A stretch of 64,000 bases of DNA. Origin: Craspedostauros australis (lineage: Eukaryota; Bacillariophyta; Bacillariophyceae; Mastogloiales; Achnanthaceae). The position numbers and the translations under genes were made by a program. The notes under the pieces were generated by a model. That model was not told where the DNA came from, made no database searches, and worked only from the letters and a program-made list of their open reading frames with translations. Positions 48,739-58,519 of this stretch are shown one piece after another (the stretch's first letter is position 1; every line of letters begins with the position of its first letter). Location of the stretch: positions 2,852,001 through 2,916,000 of the forward strand of contig JAMXDE010000003.1 in the NCBI GenBank assembly GCA_026770025.1, read 5' to 3'.

Positions 48739-50202
48739 ATGGCAGTGATCAAACGCGGCCGCGTTGCAGGGTTGTCACATGGCTTCACCTCCCCTAGTTC
48801 GCAAGGAGGAAGGCCCTTCTACAAGAATGGAAGAGCGTTGAGAACGAAGGTGGTCCTTGGTGCCGTTGGTGCTGCCTGCCTCCTCGTGCTGGCCTTGCAA
48901 TGGAGCTTCATCAGCCAGCTGACAGACCAATCGACGCAGCAGGCGATCGCCCACACAAAGACGATCGAGATTCATCCCAAATCCTTCGTTCATCTGGATC
49001 TGGCCGACAGCGAAGCGGTTGGCAACAACAGTGCAGCTGGCGTTCACAACGTCACGGCCGTCTTCGACGCAACGCAATGCGCCGAGCCCAACATCTGGGC
49101 CCGCGTCGAAGGCGATGCCTTGCTGGGCATTGACATGGCACGCAAAGTGAAGGATGGGGAGATCACGTGGCAGGGATCCTTCGAGATCCCGTTTGACGGA
49201 GACTTTCGCGTCGTGCTGCATTGGTACGGCTGTTCTCCAACCATCAATCCGGAGGAAAAGCAGGTGATCGAGCTGCATGCCTTCCACGCCAGAGCTTCGA
49301 AACCATTCCATGCGGTGGACACGCTCTACCCGCAACGCGAGATGTTCCCCCTTGCGGTGTGGCAGTCCATGAAGAGACTCTTCCCATTTGTGCAAACCGA
49401 ACAAGAGTACGTCTGGAACAAGGTTGAGACGCCGGACAACCCTGGCAAGATCTTGCGGGCGGCCGACACCGTCGTCGCCATGGATGGGACCATCGGCGCG
49501 AAGGGATATTACTCCTTCCCCGCCCTCAGCAACTACGAACTGGTGTGCTGGGTCGGTGACAAATCCGCCGAGGACCTGTGGGGCTCCTTCCGCGCACTGC
49601 GAAGCCAAATTGCCAGTTCTCAGCGTCCCTTCAAGTTCCACTACTACTCCAGCAAGTCCTTCGTGCACCCCGACGCCGAATGGGACGAGGAACGCAAATC
49701 CCGCTTCCGCAAATGCAAGCACGTGCTGGTCTCGCTGCACGAAGCGGCCGAGAATATGTCGTGGCACATGTACGTCCAGCAGGTCACGACCTTCATCCGG
49801 CATCTGACCAAGGCCTTTCCTGACGACAGCTTCCCCATCTGGCTGTTCACCACGACGGAATCCCCCGTCGGCACGACGAAATGCACGCAAGGCAAACGTC
49901 CCCTGCCCCGCACCTCCAACCATCCTTGCAACTTGGCTCTCAAGCTCATGTTTGAGAATCAGGCCAACTTTCCGGAGCGCGTGCGGTTGTTGGACAACAC
50001 CGATCTGTCCTTGCCGCAGCTGGGCGAGAATAAGGAGGCCACGCGCATGGTGATCGCGCATCGCATCTTCGTCTTCGTCGGCAAGCAGGTGGAGGAATGG
50101 CGGAGGTCGGGGCAGGTAGGCATGATCTCTGGTTTGAAGCGAGGCGACAAGATGGAGCCCAATTTCAAGCTGATGCCGTACGAGGATTGGGATCAGCCGT
50201 GA
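48739..50202 (+). CDS. Type II membrane protein of unknown function
   Basis: 487 residues, starting at the ATG in AAGCCATGGC. A basic cytosolic tail (IKRGR, KNGRALRTK) is followed by one transmembrane segment near 37-57 (VVLGAVGAACLLVLALQW), and the rest is probably lumenal. The lumenal part starts with a beta-rich domain (FEIPFDGDFRVVLHWYGC). A second region of about 250 residues contains DTVVAMDGTIGAKGYYSFPA, CKHVLVSLHEAAENMSWHMY and FPIWLFTTTESPVG. Ordered His/Ser/Asp residues there would be compatible with a lumenal esterase or transferase, but no catalytic motif is certain. Topology resembles Golgi glycan-modifying enzymes; the function is not known. Confidence 0.78.
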   Translation: MAVIKRGRVAGLSHGFTSPSSQGGRPFYKNGRALRTKVVLGAVGAACLLVLALQWSFISQLTDQSTQQAIAHTKTIEIHPKSFVHLDLADSEAVGNNSAAGVHNVTAVFDATQCAEPNIWARVEGDALLGIDMARKVKDGEITWQGSFEIPFDGDFRVVLHWYGCSPTINPEEKQVIELHAFHARASKPFHAVDTLYPQREMFPLAVWQSMKRLFPFVQTEQEYVWNKVETPDNPGKILRAADTVVAMDGTIGAKGYYSFPALSNYELVCWVGDKSAEDLWGSFRALRSQIASSQRPFKFHYYSSKSFVHPDAEWDEERKSRFRKCKHVLVSLHEAAENMSWHMYVQQVTTFIRHLTKAFPDDSFPIWLFTTTESPVGTTKCTQGKRPLPRTSNHPCNLALKLMFENQANFPERVRLLDNTDLSLPQLGENKEATRMVIAHRIFVFVGKQVEEWRRSGQVGMISGLKRGDKMEPNFKLMPYEDWDQP

Positions 50203-50622
50203 GCTCGTCGGCTGTGATTGCAGTGGCAATATCAATGGCGATGGCAATGCACAGAATAATGTGTAATACTTGTACAGATAATCTATTATTGAATTAAGAA
50301 TGGGTGATATGGCGCTCTGCATTTCGACTCCGCTATTCATGATTAAGAGTTGCACCGAGTCCCGTGATACTTGTTCGAACGAATCAACGACGAGATGCGT
50401 GGAAACAAGGCACAAAAATGACAAGCGTGGGCAACGAACGACACGAGGACAACCGTTCCACGTCTGTTGGATGTTCGCCGCTGTTGGGATCAGTCTGGCG
50501 CCATTCCATCCCCATACGAGCACCATCACCATTGATGCTATACAATACATAGCACAGCATAGCATAGCATAACATAGGCAGAACAAGAAGGATCACAAAG
50601 GAGAGAAAGAAAGAAAGAAAGG
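50203..50622. other. Intergenic region upstream of VPS53
   Basis: A 420-bp gap with a repetitive CATAGCATAG stretch near 50548-50576 and an A/G-rich leader (AAGAAAGAAAGAAAGG) just before the VPS53 start. No gene is supported. Confidence 0.6.
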
Positions 50623-53600
50623 ATGGCGAGAGCAGCAGGTGGAAAGAAGGCAGCGCCGAAGGCAGCATCGGCGGATGCCTCCACCATCGCTCCTCCCACC
50701 GCGACGCGCGTGATCCTGCCGTCTGTGGACAATTCTTCGACGGTGGCCTCGGATCCAAAGCTCCTGCTGGATGCCTTCGATGCCTTTGCCTCCTCTTCCA
50801 TGCGACAGGCAAAGTCGCAGTCGAGGTCTCAATCGCAGTCACAAGCCCAGGCAGCATCAGCAGGAGCAACGCTGGTGACCATGCCACCACACACGCAGCA
50901 GCCTCACCAATCAGCCAGCATCGACCCCATCGCGTTCTTGAACAAGTACTACAAGACGGAGGCCATGCTGGTGGCCATGCTGCCCGACATCCAACAGGCT
51001 GTCGCGGAGCGCATGGACCGCCTGGATGACCGCATCACCGGCGCATTGCAACGCCAATCGGAGACTGCGGAGGCCACGCAGAAGCACGTGCAGGATGCCA
51101 AGGTCAGCGTCGTCAGCCTCGAGCAGCGCATCCGCCAGGTCAAGCACAAGGCGTCGCAGAGTGAGAAGGCTGTGCGGGAGATCACCAAAGACATGAAGCG
51201 GTTGGATTGCGCCAAGCGCCATCTGCAACGCACCATCACCTCGCTCAAGCAGCTGCACATGCTCATTCATGCGGTCGAGCAGCTGCGCCTGTCATGCCTG
51301 CAACGTCCCTACCCCGACTACCGCAACGCCGCCAACCTCGTGGACGCGACCCGTCTCTTGCTCAACTACTTCGAAGCGTACACCAACAAGGTCGAACCCA
51401 TGCGTCTTCTGTCCCAAAAGATCACGGACTTGCAGGTTCAGCTGCGTCTCGAGCTCATCCACGGCTTTCGGTTGGTGGCCTTCGGTCCAGCACGCACGGC
51501 GGAGCTGGAAGAAGCGGAGCAGAAGCTTGCAAAGAAGAAGGGCATCAAATCCTTCCCAACGCGCGTCGTCTTGTCGGACGACCGCGAAGGTGGCGACGAA
51601 CAGAAGGTGCAGGCTGCCGAAGACAACAACGACGACGGGGCCAACAACATGACGCCGGATGTCATGGCCGGCGGCGCCCTCATGATCGACGCGCTGGGCG
51701 ACACCGTCCGTCGGGATTTCATTCGCACATTCGCGCAGGACCACCTTTCCGAATACCGCAAGCTCTTCCAGCCGTCCAGCAAGAAGCAAGTCAAGGAACA
51801 AAAGATCGTCTCCAGCTTCAAACCGCAGCCGGAGGCACCGCCGCCGCCCAAGACGGATGCTTGCTTGGAGCTCATCGACAAGCGATTTGCGTGGTTCCGT
51901 GCGTTGCTGCAAAACTTGCAACAAACCTATCCGCAAGTGTTTCCGCTCTATTGGAATTTGCAATACTCCGTCACCGTGCTATTTCTGCAATACGTGAGTG
52001 CCCCTATCGTGCTCAACTATGACGGTTGACCGTTGTCCTCTGTTGCTTTTGGACTTAGCTGCGTTTGGATTTGACCACGTTTGGATTTGATACATTGCTT
52101 TCTCGCGTTGGATCCGGCTAACACACTCCACTTCATTGACTTGCTGCGCACTGTTGTTGCTTTTTTGGCATGGACAACGAATCAAACGCAACACGAAATT
52201 GCAATCAATCGATCTCATTCAACAAATTCACCATCGCGCAGACCCGCAACCACATTCTCGCTTTGCTCCGAGGTGGGCCCACCAAAGATCCAGATTCATC
52301 GAACGCCACCATCTTGCTGAAGGCCTTGCAAAAGACGCTTCTGTTTGAGAAGGAAATGATGGCCGTCCTGCAGCGTGATTACAGCGTCACCTTCGTGGAT
52401 CCCAATGAGAAGGAGGAAGCGGCAGCTTCGGCTCCGAACATGAAGGCTCCACCACAGCCACCCTCCGTCGCATCGGTCGTTCCAAAGACGAAGCTTCCAG
52501 GCGCTGCAGGCGCGGCATCGTCAAAATCACCCAAGGACGATGGAAAGGCAACGACAGAACATCTGCCTGTCAAACCACTGTTTGGCATTGCGTCCTGCGC
52601 GTACGACAATCACATGGGCCCCTACATCGCATTGGAGGAATCTAGCATGGACGAGCAGCTCGTCGAGGCTCTGGAGGACAGGACCGTCGACACCCGTGGC
52701 GAGCTCCCTGTCTTCACCACGTCCACCAAGCTCTTCGTCTACATCAAGGGCAGCATCACGCGATGCACAGCCCTCACCAAAGGCAACGCATTCTTCCTCC
52801 TGCATCAGGCCTTCCAGGATTCCCTGCAAAAGTTCGCGCAGGTTCTGTCCAGCAAGCTACCGCCGCCCGTGACGCAGAGCAATTCCGTCGGTGGTCTCAA
52901 CCTGGCGAATGTGCAATTCGGAAAGCAGGAAGCCACGCCCTCGCAGGCGGCATCGTACAAGGTACCGAAGGGCGAAGAGGTCACCGTGTGCCAAGTCATC
53001 GCCACGTGCGAGTACTGCGCTGACACAGTGGAGGCACTGGAGGATCTCATCCGCGACACCATCGACGAGCCGTTCAAGTCTAAGATTGACATGATGAATC
53101 AGCAGGAGGCATTCCATGAGATCACCGCCAAATCCATCCGCGTGCTCGTCTCGGGTCTCGAGAACCGCCTGGAGGATGCTCTCAAGATGATGTCCTCAGT
53201 CAATTGGGGAGCATTCGACGAGGTCGGTGAGGAGAGTGATTACGTGCGTTACATGCACAAGGAGATCCAGCCCTACGTCACCACAGCCAGAGGCAATATC
53301 CCGACCGTCTACTTCCGCAGTTTCTGCGACAAGTTCGCCATGCTCTTCACCCAGACCTACTACGATTCCTTGATCCGTCTCAAGCGCATCAGCGAGGCAG
53401 GTACGCAGCAGCTGTTGCTTGACGTATACAACCTCAAAACCCTCTTCCTCAAGCTGCCCGTTTTGGAAACGGCCGCCGCCAGCGCCATGCGTGGCAAATC
53501 CATGCCGGCCGGATCCACCATCGCACCAGCCATGTACACCAAGATGGTGCAGAAGCAATTCAAGAGGGTCGAAACGCTCCTCAAGCTCACCGGCACCCCG

Positions 53601-53888
53601 ACCGACATGCTCATCGACGTCTTCCGCGTCCAGTGGGTGGGCGGCTCCGCGCTGGACCTGCAGACCGTCATGTCTCTGAAGGGAATCAAGCGCACCGACC
53701 AGGCATCCATGTTGGAGAAGTTCGGTCTCGACCCTGTGACGGCGCTCAAGGGTGCCACCGTCAACGTGACATCTGCCACCATCGTATCCGAACGCTTCCA
53801 GGCCGTGCAAGATCAAGCATCGAAGGTCAATCATGATTTCAGTTCCATGAAGATCAACTTCGATAAGTTCCGAAAGAATTTCACTTAG
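50623..53888 (+). CDS. VPS53: VPS53, GARP/EARP tethering complex subunit
   Basis: Two exons, 50623-51993 and 52242-53888, encode 1,005 residues. VPS53 tethers endosome-derived vesicles at the trans-Golgi network with VPS51, VPS52 and VPS54. The N-terminal coiled-coil part contains DPIAFLNKYYKTEAMLVAML and VREITKDMKRLDCAKRHLQ, matching the conserved family block KEITRDIKQLDHAKRHL. Exon 2 begins TRNHILALL and contains FGIASCAYDNHMGPYIALEE, ELPVFTTSTKLFVYIKGSI, CEYCADTVEALEDLI, QQLLLDVYNLKTLFLKLP and LKGIKRTDQASMLEKF, all in the family order. The first 100 residues are Ala/Ser/Gln-rich and poorly conserved. Confidence 0.93.
51994..52241 (+). other. Intron of VPS53
   Basis: 248 bp, phase 0. Donor GTGAGTGCCC, acceptor CCATCGCGCAG, with a CTAAC branch-like sequence near 52119. 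It contains a short tandem duplication, GTTTGGATTTGA, at about 52064 and 52080. Joining the exons keeps frame in a conserved VPS53 region. Confidence 0.88.
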
Positions 53889-54193
53889 ACTCGCATTATA
53901 GAGGAGGGCAAGGAGAACACAGAAAGAGCAAGAGAAAAGGAGAAAGAGAGAGAGCATTCAGAGTAGAGTATCACAATAAACACGACATGTACATGCACTC
54001 GTACCATGCATTGGAGTTCTGGAGTTTGGACAGTACGGGAGGCATGGCGCTTTGTTGTGTTTGAGTCGTTGCTTGTGCTATTAGTAATCGATGATCGCAA
54101 GGACGTCTTCGGGCCAAACCAGCCTTCACATTACTCCCCAGAGAGAAAGAGAGAGAGAGACTACCTATGTCTATCCCTACTCGTAGCTTCAGG
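53889..54193. other. Convergent intergenic region
   Basis: A 305-bp gap between the 3' ends of VPS53 and ROK1/DDX52, with an A/G-rich first part (AGAAAGAGAGAGAG) and no gene. Confidence 0.65.
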
Positions 54194-56275
54194 TTACCTC
54201 TTGCGACGTTTACCCTTCCTATTCTGCTTGTCAAACCGCGGCGTCGTATCGATCGTGGAACGCTTGATGGGTGGCGCCTTCTTATTGTTGCTGCCCGACT
54301 TCTTGAGCTGCAGCATCCAATCCTCGACTTCGCAACCGCTCTGCTTCATGACGTTGGCGATCGTGCGCAGATTCTCGAAATCCGCCTCGGTGAACATGGT
54401 GATGGCTCGCCCCGATCGTCCCGCACGTCCGGTGCGCCCGATGCGATGCACGTAGGTGATGCCCGACGTCGGCAGATCGTAGTTGATGACCATCCGCACC
54501 GCACGGAAATCGACACCTCGTGCCACGAGATCTGTGCAGATGAGGACCCAGGTTTCGCCCTTGCGAAATCGCGCGACGGCTGTGTCACGGGCGGTTTTGG
54601 ATCTGCCGGCGTGAATGACATCGACGTGGATGCCATCGTAGAGGAGTTCGGAGAAGAGGGCCTGGGCGCGTTCCTTGCTTTGGACGAAGACGATGGCGGG
54701 GGGTTTGAGTTCGCCGCGTTGAACGATCTGGCGCATGGCGAGGAGCTTGCCGTCCTCGCGGCCGACGAACATGAGCTTCTGGTCGATGCTGGTGTTGGCT
54801 CCGCCGTAGCTACCAGGTGCTGCGATCTTTAGATCGATGGGGTTGCGAAGGATGGATTCGGCCAGAGATTTGACGGTGCTCGTGACTGTGGCTGAGAACA
54901 AGGCTCGCACGGCAGTCGCAGGCACGGCGTGCAAGATGACATCCATTTGGGCCAGGAAGGAATGCGATTGAGACGATCCCGATTTGTAGAGAGTTGCACT
55001 CGTTCTCTGCTTGTCGTTGTCGTTGTTGCTGTTGCCGTCGCTGTCACTGTTTCCACCGCTGTTATTATCAGAGTCATTGGTGTTAGAGTCACTGTCACTG
55101 TCACCTCCGTTGTCCTTTTTGTCGTCACTGCCTTTGTTGTTGTTGCTGCTGCTGTTGTTGCTGTTGTTGTTGCCACCGTTGATGAGGGCATGTGTTTTGC
55201 CATCGGCAGCATCGAGCAGCCGATCCGCCTCATCTAGTACGACCATACGAGCAGAATCCAGGCGGAGACCCTTTTCGATGGCATCCACCAACCGCAAGGG
55301 CGTTGCGACGAGGACATCGATGCCGTTCTTGCCACCTGCCGTGCCAGAAATGATATGCGAGACGTTCGACTTGGACAACAGATGCGCAGATATACCACCG
55401 ACCTTGCCAATTCCCAAACGCTCTACTTCACGATGCAGCTGGGTTGCCAGCTCTCGAGCAGGTGCCAAGATGAGGACACGGATTTCGCCTTCTCTGCCAG
55501 ATTTGGATTGCTCATTCTTTGTGGATGCTTTGGCTTTCTTGCTCTTCTTCTTCTTCTTTTTGCTGGATTGTTGCTGCTGGTCCTGATCCTGCTCCTGCTG
55601 TTGTGTATTGTAGTACACGTTGTGAGGTGCGCTGCTGAGAAAGAGCGCAGGGATGATGAAGGCACCTGACTTTCCACTTCCCGTCGGTGCTGCACCGATG
55701 ACATCCCTGCGTTCCAACAGACCCGGTATGCTCTGCATCTGGATGGGCGTTGGTTCCTTCCACTTGCCAAGTTCAATGTTGCGTTGAGTGGCACGACGTA
55801 CACCCTGAAAGATGGATTCGGCCCCGTCCTGCTGCGGTTGATGTTCCTGCTGGTGCTGGTGTTCTTGCCACCACGATGGAGACTGAATGTCCTGAAAGGC
55901 AGCAATCGGATCTGGCAGATCCGGATCATGCTTGTTCGCCACTCGAATGACCATCGATCTGCGGAAGGCAGCAATCTCCTCCTTGTGGATCTGCTTGCGT
56001 TTGGCATCGCTCATGTCGCGCTTTCCTGTTCGATCTCTGCTTGCCATTCTGCCTTCCTCTTCATTCTGGCTGAAGTGATCGTCGCTGCCATGGCTCTGAT
56101 GTTCATCATCATCCTCGTCATCGTCGTTGTCATCGTTGTCATGGGCTCGCTTTCGTGATGTCACAGCTTCTTCCTCATCATCCTGTTGCTGCTGCTGCCT
56201 TCGGCTCCTCTTGCCTTTCCGATTGGACTTGTCGAACCTTGCGGACGATGACAAGATGTTGAAGAGCTCATCCAT
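54194..56275 (-). CDS. ROK1: DEAD-box RNA helicase ROK1/DDX52
   Basis: 693 residues. It starts MDELFNILSSSARFDK, the Rok1/DDX52-type N-terminus, and ends TTPRFDKQNRKGKRRKR. Rok1 acts in small-subunit rRNA processing. Helicase motifs in order are EPTPIQMQSIPGLL (Q motif), AAPTGSGKS (near 195-203), LAPARELATQLH, ATPLRLVDAI, VVLDEADRLLD, SATVTSTVKSLAE, CTDLVARGVDF and HRIGRTGRAGR. Two long low-complexity insertions interrupt the core. One, Gln then Lys-rich, lies between motif I and PAREL. The other, about 80 residues of Asn/Ser/Asp/Gly, comes directly after the DEAD motif. The acidic N-terminal region has Asp runs. Confidence 0.92.
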   Translation of the reverse strand: MDELFNILSSSARFDKSNRKGKRSRRQQQQQDDEEEAVTSRKRAHDNDDNDDDEDDDEHQSHGSDDHFSQNEEEGRMASRDRTGKRDMSDAKRKQIHKEEIAAFRRSMVIRVANKHDPDLPDPIAAFQDIQSPSWWQEHQHQQEHQPQQDGAESIFQGVRRATQRNIELGKWKEPTPIQMQSIPGLLERRDVIGAAPTGSGKSGAFIIPALFLSSAPHNVYYNTQQQEQDQDQQQQSSKKKKKKSKKAKASTKNEQSKSGREGEIRVLILAPARELATQLHREVERLGIGKVGGISAHLLSKSNVSHIISGTAGGKNGIDVLVATPLRLVDAIEKGLRLDSARMVVLDEADRLLDAADGKTHALINGGNNNSNNSSSNNNKGSDDKKDNGGDSDSDSNTNDSDNNSGGNSDSDGNSNNDNDKQRTSATLYKSGSSQSHSFLAQMDVILHAVPATAVRALFSATVTSTVKSLAESILRNPIDLKIAAPGSYGGANTSIDQKLMFVGREDGKLLAMRQIVQRGELKPPAIVFVQSKERAQALFSELLYDGIHVDVIHAGRSKTARDTAVARFRKGETWVLICTDLVARGVDFRAVRMVINYDLPTSGITYVHRIGRTGRAGRSGRAITMFTEADFENLRTIANVMKQSGCEVEDWMLQLKKSGSNNKKAPPIKRSTIDTTPRFDKQNRKGKRRKR

Positions 56276-57148
56276 GATAACTTAGAGTATGGGTTCGCTC
56301 AACGTGGAATTGAGCAGTCCAGAATAGGCAGATCCACGCTGGGTGATCGTGAAGTCAGTGCCGATGCCTCCTCGGAGCGCCGATTTCGTTCCGATCGAGT
56401 ACGCTACCACTGCTTTGGGTGATAATCGTGGAGATGTTTTATGCTGTGGTGTGGTGGTGTGATTTGTGACAACTGCGCCAGGGGCTGCAGTTGATGGGTG
56501 TTGTTGTGATCGATTCTGATTGTCACCAACAACAAACAACGACAAAAATCGTGTCAAGTTCGCATCCATGTGGTTTGTGAGCATCGCCATTTTGGTTGGT
56601 CGGAGACCGAATGCCGGTTTCCAGAATCGGAGGAGTCGCAAACACATGTAATTCCTCATCGCATCGCTACTTCCACGATCCAGGTCTGGAATTCAGTCCG
56701 GTCAAGGGTGTGACAGACATTCCTCGCGTTGGTTTTGCACGGAGAAGCACCAGAGGAACTGGCGAGAGGCTATGTCCTAACTTCGCCACTCACATTTTGG
56801 ATGCCTCTCACAACATCCTTGGCACACGAAAAGCTTCCTCGTTTCGCACAAACACACACACAAAGGCGAAAGAAAACCGAAAGCAAGCGCGCAAATCAAA
56901 CCCAAACCAAACGACACATTATTATTACACACGACACAATACAACACAGACACCCCACGCAACACGATAGCACAACACCGGCGACAACACGATTGAGTGA
57001 CGCCTCGTTTTTGGTCGCCGGGACGTCCACACATTGTTTCGCGCTGCGCCATCCGCACAAACCCATTCAATAATCTACCCATTGTTCGTTCGTTGAAGAA
57101 CATTCAACACCAACCATCATCGCTACCATCAAGTCATCCAACGCCACC
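56276..57148. other. Divergent promoter region, 870 bp, no gene seen
   Basis: This lies between ROK1 (minus) and the next plus-strand gene. The part near 56840-57000 is rich in ACAC and CAAA. No convincing frame. Confidence 0.6.
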
Positions 57149-58342
57149 ATGTCGCCGCAGAAGGACGGCGAGGAACACCACCGCCGGTTGGAAGAAATCC
57201 AACGCGCTATGACAGATGTATCGGTCGGGGCAACGGGCGGCCATGGTGTCAGTGACTCCCGCATCCTCCCGACACTCTTGGAACCTCCACGCCGACAGCA
57301 GCAACATCAACGCAATGGCAATCGCAGTCATCATGATCGCAAGCATCGCCATCGTCGTGCGGCGAGACCAACACCATCAGGCTCTATTGATCGCACTGGC
57401 TCCAAGGAACGCAAAATTCCCACCACCGCCACAAATACCACAAGCAGCAACAGCAACAGCAACAGCAACAACGACAACGACATCAATACGAAGGACATTA
57501 TCAACATCGATACTCGCACGAAGGACAGTATCAACATCAACAGCAGCAGCGACAACGAAACCCTCACTCCAACCGCAGTGGACGACAGCGACAAGAAGCA
57601 GAACACCAACGTCGCCGCTAAAATGAAGCTCATCGTGCGTTCCAAGTATTGGGGTCGTACATTGGAGGGCCGCACGCTCCCCAATCACAACCACGTCAAG
57701 GTCCTGTCGGCTCAGGCCTTCATCCACAAGACTGGCCCGTACTGGGGATGCTGCCCGCAGCAGGGTTCGCGTGTACTCGAGCTCACCAACGAGCATTTCC
57801 TCGAAGAGCACGCAGGGGCTTGGGAATTGCACCGCCTTGCTGATCAGACCTTCTGGTTGGCCCCGAGCGGAGGCATGCACACGACCCCGCTGGGCATCGT
57901 CATGGCAGAGTCTGCCCTGGAGGATCTGGGCACCCTGCTGGGCCCCTACTTTCAGATTTTGCAGCACGTGCATGTGCAGATCGTCATGCAGCGCGCGACC
58001 GACAAGGAGATGACGCGCAAGAGCAAGGCGTCGAAGGAGGCGGAGAGCCGCGACACCGATGCCACCAGCACGTCCACGGAATCACGATCCGTGCAAAGCG
58101 TGCGTTGGCAGCCACCGCCACCCAACGCCTATGTGGGCTGGTCGCACTTGGGGTACCTCACGCAACCGCCGCAGCCGCCGCCGCCACCACCGCAGCGCTT
58201 TGCGGCTTTCCAGCAAGCGCAGTACCATCCCATGTACGCCCATCCGCAGTGCATCTGGGTGGATGATATGAACTTGTATCCGTACATGGGGAATTGGGAT
58301 GGCCAGCACCACCCCTACAATGGACATTACATGTCCGGTTAA
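57149..58342 (+). CDS. Unrecognised 397-residue protein, low-complexity N-terminus and proline-rich C-terminus
   Basis: The start is the ATG in CGCCACCATGTCG. Residues 1-160 are low-complexity: a Gln/His/Arg-rich stretch, then Asn/Ser/Asp/Thr runs, some built from repeated AAC-AGC codons. Residues about 163-285 look globular (IVRSKYWGRTLEGRTLPNHN, YWGCCPQQGSRVLELTNEHF, GAWELHRLADQTFWLAPSGG). The C-terminal 80 residues contain a seven-proline run and are Tyr/His/Pro-rich (QYHPMYAHPQCIWVDDMNLY). No family was recognised. It may be an RNA- or protein-binding adaptor, but that is only a guess. Confidence 0.68.
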   Translation: MSPQKDGEEHHRRLEEIQRAMTDVSVGATGGHGVSDSRILPTLLEPPRRQQQHQRNGNRSHHDRKHRHRRAARPTPSGSIDRTGSKERKIPTTATNTTSSNSNSNSNNDNDINTKDIINIDTRTKDSININSSSDNETLTPTAVDDSDKKQNTNVAAKMKLIVRSKYWGRTLEGRTLPNHNHVKVLSAQAFIHKTGPYWGCCPQQGSRVLELTNEHFLEEHAGAWELHRLADQTFWLAPSGGMHTTPLGIVMAESALEDLGTLLGPYFQILQHVHVQIVMQRATDKEMTRKSKASKEAESRDTDATSTSTESRSVQSVRWQPPPPNAYVGWSHLGYLTQPPQPPPPPPQRFAAFQQAQYHPMYAHPQCIWVDDMNLYPYMGNWDGQHHPYNGHYMSG

Positions 58343-58519
58343 CACTTGCACACAGACACCCGAATCCTAAAACCCACGCACAAAGACACATGCCCTATTG
58401 ACAATACGACTTGAATTAAACTCAATTCACCACAAGCTCATAATAAACTATTATAGTAGAATACTCATAATAATAATAATGTTAACAAACAACCATACAT
58501 GCGTAATTGTCGTGACAAC

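Noticed and set aside
46012-58342. Functional clustering of the RNA helicases DBP9 and ROK1 with neighbouring genes
   Set aside because: The intervening genes (a membrane protein and VPS53) are unrelated, orientations are mixed and spacers are promoter-sized, so chance adjacency is the simplest reading.
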